The notes beneath the pieces are model-generated. The model was not told the origin of the DNA, made no database searches, and saw nothing but the letters and a program-made list of their open reading frames with translations. DNA of 21,757 nt from an uncultured Oscillospiraceae bacterium (GTDB taxonomy: Bacteria; Bacillota; Clostridia; Oscillospirales; Oscillospiraceae), in contig CAKUND010000012.1 in the NCBI GenBank assembly GCA_934668295.1, forward strand, positions 1-21,757, in the 5' to 3' direction. Every line of letters begins with the position of its first letter. Within the stretch, counting starts at the first letter, position 1. Below, in pieces: positions 1-6,869 of this stretch. A program made the position numbers and the translations under genes.

Positions 1-264
1 CACATCTATCTCTATCCGTTCTACTATATCAACTATACGCTCACGACCATGGGCGCGATGGAGTTCAAGAAGAAGTACGCCGAGGATAAAGCCACCGCGT
101 GGCAGAACTATCTCAAGCTCTGCAAGACCGGCGGCAGCCGCAGCTATCTCGAAACGCTGCGCTATGCGGAGCTGTCCAATCCGTTTGAAGACGGCTCGGT
201 TGCGCGCGCCTGCGGCTACGCGGAAAAAATCCTGCTCGCGCAGATCGCGGAGCAGGCGGGATAA
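1..264 (+). CDS. pepF: M3 family oligoendopeptidase, C-terminal end (partial)
   Basis: The frame is open from the first base and ends at TAA 262-264, giving the last 87 residues of a protein whose start lies outside the window. The segment begins HIYLYPFYYINYTL and continues with an AWQNYLKLCKTGGS block and a LSNPFEDGSV block; these match the conserved C-terminal helices of zinc-dependent M3 oligoendopeptidases (PepF/thimet-like), which cut short peptides in the cytosol. The HExxH zinc site is upstream of the window and cannot be seen. The ATG at 49 is internal, not a start. The gene converges on araA, and a shared hairpin separates them. The family call is from recognised sequence similarity; PepF versus another M3 subgroup is not resolved. 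Confidence 0.85.
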   Translation, partial: HIYLYPFYYINYTLTTMGAMEFKKKYAEDKATAWQNYLKLCKTGGSRSYLETLRYAELSNPFEDGSVARACGYAEKILLAQIAEQAG

Positions 265-310
265 AAGCCGTTTGGGGAATCCCCAAGCGCGGGAGTGCTT
301 TATAGCGAAC

Positions 311-338
311 GAGGCGGAGAGCGCATGCTCTCCGCCTC
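311..338. terminator. Bidirectional hairpin terminator between pepF and araA
   Basis: A perfect 12-bp stem (GAGGCGGAGAGC paired with GCTCTCCGCCTC) with a GCAT loop is followed on the plus strand by a T-rich stretch (341-350). It lies between two convergent genes, so it can stop both. The U-tract is interrupted by a G, so the strength on either strand is uncertain. Confidence 0.75.
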
Positions 339-344
339 GATTGT

Positions 345-1811
345 TTATTTCAGCTTCCACGCGAGGTCGTTCAGGAACAGCTCGTGTTCCAGAGCCTCGA
401 CCGTGGTATCCTTGGTGATGTGGACAAATTCAATTTCCATCATTCTTGCCCAGTCGCGCAGCTGCTCGGCGGTGACGTCGTAGCTGAGGACGGTATGATG
501 TGCGCCGCCGGCGGTGATCCAGCACTCCACGCCCGTGGTGAGGTCGGGCATGGCACGCCACATAACGCGCGCGACCGGCAGGTTCGGCATGGGCATGATC
601 GGCTTGACAGCCTCAATGTCCTGCACGATGAGGCGGAGTCTTCCACCCATGTCGATGAGGCTGACGACAACGCCCTTGCCAGCCTTGCCTTCAAAGACGA
701 GACGGGCGGGGTCTTTTTCGTTCATGCCGATGCCGAGGAAGTGCGTCTCGATGCGCGGGCGGCCGGCTGCCACAGACGGGCAGACCTCGAGCATATGCGC
801 GCCGAGGGAATATTCCTGCCCCTTGACGAGGTGGTAGGTATAGTCCTCCATGAACGCGGACGCGCCGTTGCCGTTTTCGCCCATGGCCTTCAGAATGGCA
901 GTCATGGCCGCGACCTTCCAGTCGCCCTCGCCGCCGTAGCCGTAGCCCTGCGCCATCAGGTGCTGGGAGGCAAGGCCCGGCAGCTGCTCCATGCCGTAGA
1001 GGTCCTGGAACGTATTCGAGAACGCCTTGCAGCCCTCGGCGTCCATCATCTTCTTCATGGCAATTTCTTCGCGTGCCTGATAGCGGATGGCAGCGATATC
1101 GTCGGTCGCAATGTCATACTTTTCGCGGTAAACGGCCATGAGTTCGTCAATTTCCGCCTCTGTGACGGCGTTCATTTCCTTGACCAGATCACCGACGGCC
1201 CACGTGTTGACTTCCCAGCCGAGCTTCTTCTGGACTTCTACTTTATCGCCCTCGGTGACGGCGACGTTGCGCATGTTGTCGCCGAAGCGCATGACCTTCA
1301 TGTTCTTGGACACGGCCACACCGATGGCAGCCTTCATCCAGCTGCCGATGCGCGCCTGCACGTCCTCGTCCTGCCAGTAGCCGGCAATGATCTTGCGCGG
1401 CTTGCGCAGGCGTGCGCCGATGAAGCCGTGCTCCCGGTCGCCGTGGGCAGCCTGGTTGAGATTCATGAAGTCCATGTCGATCTCCTCGTTGGGGATCTCA
1501 CGGTTATACTGCGTGGCAAAATGCAGCCACGGCTTCTGGAGCAGATCCAGACCATTGATCCACATCTTGGACGGGCTGAACGTGTGGCACCACGTGACGA
1601 TACCGGCGCAATTATCATCAAAATTGGCCTCTTTTACGACCTGCGTGATCTCGGCGCTGGATTTGGCCGTGACCTTGTATTTGAGCGGATACGGCAGCAC
1701 GGCGGACAGCTTCTGCGCCATTTCCTCCGCGCGGTTGGCAACGGTGGTCAGAACATCCTCGCCGTAGAGTGTCTGCGAGCCGACGATAAACCAGAATTCG
1801 TAATGTTTCAT
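345..1811 (-). CDS. araA: L-arabinose isomerase
   Basis: This 488-residue protein converts L-arabinose to L-ribulose in the cytosol, the first step of arabinose use. It starts MKHYEFWFIVGSQ, the usual AraA N-terminus, and keeps the metal/active-site blocks: GEGDW near residue 300, FMEDYTYH, an ETHFLGIG histidine block and GGAHHT near 440. Length fits the family (about 500). The ATG at 1811 is chosen over an upstream in-frame ATG at 1847 because AGGAGG (1818-1823) sits 6 bases before it and family similarity starts there. The upstream gene on the same strand is a wrecked sugar permease ending 36 bases away, so AraA was probably the last gene of a pentose uptake/catabolism operon. No promoter for it is visible in the 36-base gap, and upstream DNA has been rearranged, so its expression is in doubt. 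No araB or araD is present in the window. Confidence 0.95.
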   Translation of the reverse strand: MKHYEFWFIVGSQTLYGEDVLTTVANRAEEMAQKLSAVLPYPLKYKVTAKSSAEITQVVKEANFDDNCAGIVTWCHTFSPSKMWINGLDLLQKPWLHFATQYNREIPNEEIDMDFMNLNQAAHGDREHGFIGARLRKPRKIIAGYWQDEDVQARIGSWMKAAIGVAVSKNMKVMRFGDNMRNVAVTEGDKVEVQKKLGWEVNTWAVGDLVKEMNAVTEAEIDELMAVYREKYDIATDDIAAIRYQAREEIAMKKMMDAEGCKAFSNTFQDLYGMEQLPGLASQHLMAQGYGYGGEGDWKVAAMTAILKAMGENGNGASAFMEDYTYHLVKGQEYSLGAHMLEVCPSVAAGRPRIETHFLGIGMNEKDPARLVFEGKAGKGVVVSLIDMGGRLRLIVQDIEAVKPIMPMPNLPVARVMWRAMPDLTTGVECWITAGGAHHTVLSYDVTAEQLRDWARMMEIEFVHITKDTTVEALEHELFLNDLAWKLK

Positions 1812-1847
1812 AGTATACCTCCTATTAAAAATTGCGTGCAGCGGCAC

Positions 1848-2240
1848 TTATTCGTCCTTGTTTTTGCGCGAGAGCACCAGACTCTGGATCACAAGGAACA
1901 GACATATCATAGCAGCAACCGTGATATTTGTCCACCATGCCTCGTCAAGTCCCAGCGAGGAGACGATGTTTTTGATCGTGCTCAGGGACAGCACGCCAAA
2001 GAGCGTGCCGATGATGTTGCCGACGCCGCCGGTCAGCATCGTGCCGCCGATGATGGAGGAGGCAATGGCGTTCATTTCCACGCCGCTTGCGTGCGACGGC
2101 GAGCCGGAGCCGACGGAAATATCCTGTCCGCCGGAGGCCGCCGTGACGAGCGTCATGCCGATGGCGAGTATGACAAGCTCGGAGGCATTGTCAAGGATCG
2201 TGATGAGGTTGCCCGTCAGAACGAGATCGCCGAGGTGTTT
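1848..2240 (-). pseudogene. Sugar ABC transporter permease remnant (YtfT/RbsC type), truncated and internally deleted
   Basis: Read from about 2235 the frame gives LVLTGNLITILDNASELVILAIGMTLV (shown here only in part: residues ILDNASEL, AIGMTLVTA, SGGQDISVGS), the conserved N-terminal part of a BPD_transp_2 sugar permease. It then jumps directly to SPSHASGVEMNAIAS and IIGGTMLTGGVG, which belong near the C-terminus, and ends with the last membrane helix and a KNKDE tail (stop 1848). By comparison with family members of about 320-340 residues, the middle (roughly 190 residues, in frame) and the first 40 or so residues are missing. Several transmembrane helices and the EAA-like coupling region are lost, so a working permease is not expected. 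It sits 36 bases upstream of araA and was probably its arabinose or related importer. No start codon with a ribosome-binding site is seen at the truncated end. Confidence 0.8.
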
Positions 2241-2249
2241 TCCTTCAGC

Positions 2250-2278
2250 GTACGGCCGTCACTCCCATGCGGCCGTAC
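2250..2278. other. Inverted repeat at the permease breakpoint
   Basis: GTACGGCCG (2250-2258) and CGGCCGTAC (2270-2278) form a perfect 9-bp inverted repeat around an 11-base loop. It lies just past the last recognisable permease codon (about 2236) and before the MITE-like element at 2301. It may be the scar or target of the rearrangement that truncated the permease, or a hairpin from the lost upstream DNA. No U-tract follows, so a terminator is not supported. Confidence 0.5.
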
Positions 2279-2300
2279 ACCAGCCTTTGGAGCTTGAATT

Positions 2301-2468
2301 TCTAGGGTGTATCTGAAAACTCCCAACGCACCCGGGACAGCGGGTTTTTTGCGGTGCGCCGCGTCATTTTTCCTTGAAATACGTCAGTATTCCTGCGAAA
2401 AAATGTCTTGCGCAACACAAAAATCCCTCGCTGCCGGTCACATCATGAGTTTTCAGATACACCCTAGA
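2301..2468. mobile_element. MITE-like foldback element with 22-bp terminal inverted repeats
   Basis: The ends 2301-2322 and 2447-2468 are exact reverse complements over 22 bp (outer sequence TCTAGGGTGTATCTG). The inside continues as an imperfect palindrome: TTTTTTG.G.TGCGC and CATTTTT blocks match across both halves, and the centre is AATAC-GTCA-GTATT. The element has no coding capacity for a transposase. CTAG at 2302-2305 and 2464-2467 could be a 4-bp target duplication or part of the repeat, a pattern known for some IS5- or IS1182-like elements; assignment to a parent IS is inference. It sits 18 bases before the preA-like start codon and directly abuts its ribosome-binding site, so it may have cut that gene off from its promoter. 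Confidence 0.8.
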
Positions 2469-2486
2469 GAGAAGGATGGAACTAAC

Positions 2487-3519
2487 ATGGCAAATCTGAG
2501 TGTTGATTTTGCGGGTGTACGCTTCCGGAATCCGCTGATCCTTGCCTCGGCTGCGCCTGGTCACGATGGGCAGGCACTTCGCATTGCAGGTGAGCGCGGG
2601 ATCGGCGGTGTGATCCCCAAGACAATCGGCTCATTTGGCGAGTGGGTACAGCACCCGCGCAATGGACGGATGTATGTCTATCGTGTGGGCGGCAAGTCTG
2701 TCGGCATGATGGATCTGGAGCTGTTTACTACCAAACCCATCGAGGATTGGCTGGAGCGGGATATGGCTTGTGCCAAAGCAGGCGGCGCTGTGATGCAGTG
2801 CAGTATTCTGGCATTCCCAAATCCGTCAGAGACGGCGGAGCTGGCGAAAAGGCTCCAGACGACAGGGATGATCGATCTGTTCGAGATCAACGTTTCCTGT
2901 CCGATGCCCGCAAAGGATGTCGGCCAGAATATCGGCACAAACGCAGAGAAGGTTGCAGAGCAGGTTCGCGCGGTGAAAGCTGTGGCAAACTGTCCGGTTG
3001 TAATTAAGCTTACGCCGAATGTGACGGATATTGTTGCGATCGGCAGGGCTGCGCAGGAGGCCGGTGCGGATGGTGACGGAGCTTGCACGAGCGCTTGATA
3101 TCCCGATCTCCGCCGCGGGAGGCGTGAGCTCCTATCAGGATCTTGTAGAATATGTTATGGCTGGCGCGACAACGGTGCAGTTCGCAACAGCCGTTCTCTG
3201 GAATGGGTATGAGATCATTGATAAAATCCTTTCTGACCTGAACGCGTGGATGGATGAAAAGGGCTACGGTTCCCTCGACGAATTCCGTGGCTGCGCGTTG
3301 AAATATATCACGACAACGGAAGAACTTGCGCGCGAGGACCCGCTGCATGCGGCAATTGACAAGAAACTCTGCGTTGGCTGTGGGAAGTGTCAGAAGGTCT
3401 GTATGTACCGTGCGGTCAGTAAGGACGGCGAACAGTATCGCGTGGATGCTGCGCTTTGCGACGGCTGCGGTATGTGTACGCAGTTTTGCGCAAAACAGGC
3501 GATCACGCTTGTGCGGTGA
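2487..3519 (+). pseudogene. preA: PreA-like dihydropyrimidine/dihydroorotate dehydrogenase with C-terminal ferredoxin domain, frameshifted
   Basis: The ATG at 2487 (GAAGGA at 2471-2476) opens MANLSVDFAGVRFRNPLI, the start of an FMN-binding DHOD barrel; SCPMPAKDVGQN and VIKLTPNVTDI blocks follow. After EAGADG (about 3070) this frame runs into a stop at 3098. The protein resumes in another frame from about 3070 with RMVTELARALDIPISAAGG, MAGATTVQ, and two CxxCxxCxxxC clusters (CVGCGKCQKVC and CDGCGMCTQFC) that would hold two 4Fe-4S clusters; stop 3517-3519. By comparison with PreA, about 50-60 codons between these parts are missing. PreA with PreT reduces uracil/thymine using NADH; no preT is present here. 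As the join both deletes barrel residues and shifts frame, the gene is almost certainly dead unless the junction is an assembly error. Confidence 0.85.
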
Positions 3520-3594
3520 GCTGCTTTTCAGAGAAAGAAACAACGCTAAGTAAGCTTTTTCATGGGTTCATTCCCGCCCTTTTCCTATCATGCG

Positions 3595-3626
3595 AGAAGC
3601 GCCATCCATTTCGGATGGCGCTTCTT
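3595..3626 (+). terminator. Hairpin terminator after the preA-like gene
   Basis: A 13-bp perfect stem (AGAAGCGCCATCC with GGATGGCGCTTCT, ATTTC loop) lies 75 bases past the preA-like stop, followed by TTGTC. The U-tract is short. It lies between convergent genes. Confidence 0.65.
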
Positions 3627-3680
3627 GTCAGCCTGACAAAATGCTTTATCTGTTTTATGCTGCGATTCTTCTGGTTTGCT

Positions 3681-3709
3681 TGCAGGGGCCGAGTGCATCG
3701 GCCCCTGCA
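3681..3709. terminator. GC-rich hairpin downstream of the orphan ABC ATPase
   Basis: TGCAGGGGCCGA (3681-3692) and TCGGCCCCTGCA (3698-3709) form a perfect 12-bp stem with a 5-base loop, 17 bases beyond the ATPase stop codon. It could end the DeoR-ATPase transcript, though no U-tract follows on the minus strand. The AGGGGCCGA core recurs in the repeat cluster at 13340-13700, so it may be a repeat unit used as a terminator. Confidence 0.5.
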
Positions 3710-3725
3710 GCTGCAAACGAGAGAC

Positions 3726-5201
3726 TCAGCTGAGCGCTTCGAGAATGCTGCGGGCGGTGGCGTCTGCGCCGCGGGGGAGGCGTTTGGCGATGTGCCCCTC
3801 CTTCATGACGAGCACGGCGTCGCACAGGCCGGCAAGCTCGGCATAGTTGCTGCTGATGAGCAGGATGGACGCGCCGCCCAGCACGAACTGACAGACATAA
3901 TTATACAGGTCGAGCAGCGCCGCCGGGGCGATGCCCTTGAAGGGCTCCTCCATGATGAGAATGGAGCAGTTGGCCTGCAGCCACTTGGCCACGTTGACCT
4001 TCTGCTGGTTGCCCCAGCTCAGCTGCGACACAGGCTGCTGCGGCGACTGGCAGTCGATGCGAAGCCGCTCCATATAGTCGCTGGCTGTGTGCGTGAACGA
4101 AGCGCGGCCGCAGCCGCAAAGCAGCCCCGGCGCAAGCAGCTGCGACATGCAGATGTTCTGCTCCACCGACATGGCGCCGATGAGCGCCTGCCGCTGTGTA
4201 TCCTCCGGCAGATAGCCGATGTGCCGCTGGATGGAGCGGCGGGGACTGGCTGCCGTGTAGGCTGCGCCGCCGACCTGGATCGTCCCCTCCGACGGCGGCT
4301 CCAGCCCGAAAATGACCTGCGCCAGCGCATGCTTGCCGCTGTCGGCCGTGCCGGCGATGCCCAGGATCTCTCCCTTGCGCAGAGAAAAGCTCACATCCCG
4401 CAGACCGCTGGCGGTGGAAATATGATGCAGCGACAGCACGGTGCGACCCGGCGTGTGCGGGAGCGTGGGATACTGCACGCGCTCAGCGTCGAGGAGCGAA
4501 GCAAATGCTGCGTGGCCGCCGCTCGTTCCGGCAGCGGTGCGGACGATTTTGGAATCGCAGATAAACACGACCGTGCCGTCCTGCGGGAACCACGGCTCGA
4601 GCCGGTGCGAAAAACAGAGGACGGCGATGCCCTCCGCCAGCAGGCGCTGCAGGATCTGCTCCGCCAGCCGCATCAGCTCAGGCGGGAGGGAAATGAGGCA
4701 GTCGTCCAGAATGGCGATCTTGGGGTGCTTGCTGTACAGCCGCGCCAGCTCGACCATGCGGCGCTCGCCGTAGCCCAGCGCGCGGATCGGTTTGGATGCG
4801 TCCACAGGGATCTGCAGACTGTCCAGCAGCTGCTGCGCGCGGCGCACCCAGCGGCGGGGCGATACGAGCCCGAAGCCGTTTTTGCCGTCGTCGAAGCAGA
4901 GATTTTCGGCCACAGTGAGGTTCTCCGCCAGCGTTACATCCTGCCGGATGGAGTAGATGCCGTGCAGACGCGCCTGCAGCGGTGTAGCGATCGACACGGC
5001 CTCGCCGCCCAGAAGGATCGTTCCGCTGTCCTGCTGGCGGCGGCCGGTGAGTATATCGCTGAGCACGGTTTTTCCCGAGCCGTTCAGGCCGACCACACCC
5101 ACAAAGCGTCCCTGCTCCACCGTCAGGCAGATGTCGCTGAGTACGACCATGCGTTCAATTGTCTTGGACAGATGCTCCAGCCGCAGAACTGGCCCGTTCA
5201 T
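3726..5201 (-). CDS. Orphan tandem-domain sugar-type ABC ATPase with altered catalytic residues
   Basis: This 491-residue protein has the two-NBD layout of RbsA/MglA sugar importer ATPases, but both sites differ from the norm. Domain 1 has an intact Walker A (GLNGSGKT, 38-45), Q-loop Q87 and H-loop H199, but a poor signature (LGYGERR, 142-148) and Walker B ending in DD (166-167) where the catalytic Glu is expected. Domain 2 has GTADSGKH (284-291, His for Ser/Thr), a good signature LSWGNQQ (394-400), Walker B as IMEEP (418-419) and Asn in the H-loop position (LISSN). Degenerate second sites occur in RbsA-type proteins, but both together is unusual. The start ATG 5201 follows GAAGGTGG; the DeoR gene ends 13 bases upstream, so the two are co-transcribed. 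No permease or binding protein belongs to this transcript. It may energise the transporter at 7812-11442, act as a regulator, or be decaying. Confidence 0.85.
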   Translation of the reverse strand: MNGPVLRLEHLSKTIERMVVLSDICLTVEQGRFVGVVGLNGSGKTVLSDILTGRRQQDSGTILLGGEAVSIATPLQARLHGIYSIRQDVTLAENLTVAENLCFDDGKNGFGLVSPRRWVRRAQQLLDSLQIPVDASKPIRALGYGERRMVELARLYSKHPKIAILDDCLISLPPELMRLAEQILQRLLAEGIAVLCFSHRLEPWFPQDGTVVFICDSKIVRTAAGTSGGHAAFASLLDAERVQYPTLPHTPGRTVLSLHHISTASGLRDVSFSLRKGEILGIAGTADSGKHALAQVIFGLEPPSEGTIQVGGAAYTAASPRRSIQRHIGYLPEDTQRQALIGAMSVEQNICMSQLLAPGLLCGCGRASFTHTASDYMERLRIDCQSPQQPVSQLSWGNQQKVNVAKWLQANCSILIMEEPFKGIAPAALLDLYNYVCQFVLGGASILLISSNYAELAGLCDAVLVMKEGHIAKRLPRGADATARSILEALS

Positions 5202-5214
5202 ACCCGCACCACCT

Positions 5215-6000
5215 TCAGAATGTCAGATCGCGAAAGCTCGTATACAGCCGGATGCCGTTCTGGAAGCAGACTTCCTTGTAACAATCCGGGATCTGTACGC
5301 CGGTCATGACCGTTTTGATCTCCTCAAACGGACAGACGGGAAGCATGGCGAATGTATCAAAGCGCGACGATTCCATCGCCGCTACTGGCTGCTTCGTGTG
5401 CGCGATGAGCGAGCGGAAGATCGGAATTTCGTCGGCGTTGCTGTGAGAATACCCGCGTTCGAGCGATACGGCGTCCGGACATAAAAACGCCTTGCTGAAA
5501 TAGAACTGCGACAACTGCTCGTTTGTGAAATGGCCGCAGAGCGTCATGTCGCGCTGCGTGGGATCAAGATCGCCGCCGGTGACAAAGACCTTGATAAACG
5601 GCTGGCCGAACAGCGTCTGCGCCACGGACAGGTTGTTCGTGACGACCTGAATGCCGCGCTTGTTCTGCAGATTGCGGGCAATGAGACGGTTGATCTGGCC
5701 CGAGCCGAGATAGATCCGGTCGCCCGGTTCGATGCACTGCGCGCAAAGCGCCGCGATCTGCATACTCTCCGGGTCATTGGCCGGCACGGCAGGCTGCAGA
5801 GGCAGCGCCTCCGTCTCCGGGCGGTTCAGGATCGCGCCGCCGTGCGCCTTGGTGAGAAAGCCCTCGCGCTCCAGCCGGTCCAGATCGCGCCGCACCGTGG
5901 TGATGGACGCGTCGAGCAGCGACGTGAGCGTATTGATGTCCACGTGCTCATATTCCAGCAGGATCTCTTTGATTTTCCGGATTCGTTCTTCAGCAAACAT
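5215..6000 (-). CDS. DeoR/GlpR-family transcriptional regulator
   Basis: The 261-residue protein has the classic DeoR layout. An N-terminal winged HTH (residues about 5-57) includes ITTVRRDLDRLEREGFL and KAHGGA, the family's DNA-recognition signature. A C-terminal sugar-phosphate isomerase-like sensor domain follows, with VVTNNLSVA, VFVTGGDLDP and VSLERGYS blocks. Usual sensor motifs are altered: the common DSGTT effector loop reads YLGSGQINR, and the family D.SKF reads MESSRFD. The ligand (normally a phosphorylated sugar intermediate) may therefore be unusual. The start ATG 6000 has only a weak GGTGA site. It leads a two-gene transcript with the orphan ATPase and has its own promoter overlapping a palindrome, which suggests self-regulation. 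Adjacent ABC/hydrolase genes are plausible targets; that is inference from position only. Confidence 0.9.
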   Translation of the reverse strand: MFAEERIRKIKEILLEYEHVDINTLTSLLDASITTVRRDLDRLEREGFLTKAHGGAILNRPETEALPLQPAVPANDPESMQIAALCAQCIEPGDRIYLGSGQINRLIARNLQNKRGIQVVTNNLSVAQTLFGQPFIKVFVTGGDLDPTQRDMTLCGHFTNEQLSQFYFSKAFLCPDAVSLERGYSHSNADEIPIFRSLIAHTKQPVAAMESSRFDTFAMLPVCPFEEIKTVMTGVQIPDCYKEVCFQNGIRLYTSFRDLTF

Positions 6001-6022
6001 ATTGCGTCACCGTTTTTTTCAC

Positions 6023-6034
6023 ATTTAGTTAAAT
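6023..6034. promoter_or_regulatory. Candidate DeoR operator (short palindrome)
   Basis: ATTTA-GT-TAAAT is a perfect 12-base palindrome covering the predicted transcription start of the deoR promoter (-10 at 6037-6042). Position and symmetry suit an autorepressor site. It is short and AT-rich, so chance is possible. Confidence 0.4.
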
Positions 6035-6036
6035 AC

Positions 6037-6065
6037 AGTATACCAAGCTATTGAGCCGCTTGCAA
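6037..6065 (-). promoter_or_regulatory. Sigma-A promoter of the deoR-ATPase operon
   Basis: On the minus strand TTGCAA (6060-6065) and TATACT (6037-6042) are separated by exactly 17 bases. The start of transcription would be near 6030, 30 bases before the deoR start codon. Confidence 0.7.
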
Positions 6066-6077
6066 GAGAAACCTGCG

Positions 6078-6110
6078 AAAAAGCCCGCTTTCTGTGTGGG
6101 AAAGCGGGCT
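6078..6110 (-). terminator. Intrinsic terminator of the ABC/hydrolase operon
   Basis: An 11-bp perfect stem (AGCCCGCTTTC with GAAAGCGGGCT, 7-base loop) is followed on the minus strand by TTTTT. It begins 12 bases after the stop at 6122, which supports that stop as the original end of the serine hydrolase gene. It partly overlaps nothing coding and precedes the deoR promoter. Confidence 0.85.
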
Positions 6111-6121
6111 GCGTGCTGCGC

Positions 6122-6866
6122 TTAAAATTCGGAAAACACAAGCTGCTCTATGAGTCTGGCGATGCAGGAATCCGCACCGCCGATGTCGGCGCGGTTCATC
6201 CGTAACATCGCACAGAACGCCGCTGCGCGGCTGACACAGGCGCGCAAGACCTTGTGTGCTGTCCGGAAAGCCGGTGCGCACCATGCCGAGCGGGGCAAGC
6301 ACGGTTTCCCGCAGCAGCGCGTCCAGCGGCTTTCCGTCGGCCAGCTCCAGAATGCGCCCCAGCAGCTCAAAGCCCACGACCGGACTGTAGGCCGCCGCGG
6401 TGCCCGGCTGGAAATCCGCCGGGATGGTCTGCCCGGACCAGCGCGTCATGCGCTCTGCCAGCGTGTCATCCAGACGGCTGTGCGCCAGCGCCCAGCTTGT
6501 GCCGTCCAGGCTCATGCCAAGACCGCTGCTGTGCGTCAGCAGATCGCGTACAGTGACCGGGCGCATCAACGGCTCGCCGTTTACCGCCGCATGCAGCTCC
6601 GGTAAAAACGCTGTGACCGGCACGTCCAGCTCCAGCAGCCCGCGCTCTGCCAGCGACAGCGCGCAGACGGCTGCGATCGGCTTTGTCATGGAGGCCAGCT
6701 GCCACAGTGTTTCACCGGTGACGGGCTGCGTTTGTGCACAGTCGGCCCAGCCCCATGTGCCGCGCCAGAGCTCCTCACTGCCGCGGTTGACTGCCAATGC
6801 GGCGACGGTCAGCTCCCCGCGCTGCACAAGCTGCCGCATGGCCTGATGGATCTGTTCATGAACCAA
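6122..6866 (-). pseudogene. Beta-lactamase-like serine hydrolase, C-terminally truncated and frameshifted
   Basis: The N-terminal 200 or so residues match class C beta-lactamase/D-aminopeptidase-type serine hydrolases: nucleophile motif SMTK (about residue 59-62), THSSGLG, YSPVVGFELLG in place of the YxN motif, and a LAPLGMVRTGFPD block. Family members run 340-400 residues and end with a KTG/HxG motif; none is present. After GVLCDVTDE (about 6210) the expected frame drifts into arginine-rich junk that would read through the terminator. The alternative frame gives NRADIGGADSC and ends LVFSEF-stop at 6122, just ahead of the terminator, so the true gene end lies there and a frame change separates it. 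The start is TTG 6864-6866, with GGAGG 8 bases upstream inside the end of the preceding gene, implying coupled translation. Likely inactive, or a short remnant domain. Confidence 0.75.
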
Positions 6867-6869
6867 GGC

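Noticed and set aside
384..2297. Long open frame on the plus strand opposite araA (637 codons)
   Set aside because: It is antisense to a well-conserved araA, has no family features and is rich in His/Asp/Val/Ala from reverse-complement codons of a GC-rich gene.
2364..2564. 66-codon minus-strand frame across the MITE-like element
   Set aside because: It mostly translates the palindromic element and then runs into the antisense of the preA start; not a gene.
3456..5309. Long plus-strand open frame opposite the orphan ABC ATPase (617 codons)
   Set aside because: Shadow of the ATPase gene; it also runs through the preA end and two terminators.
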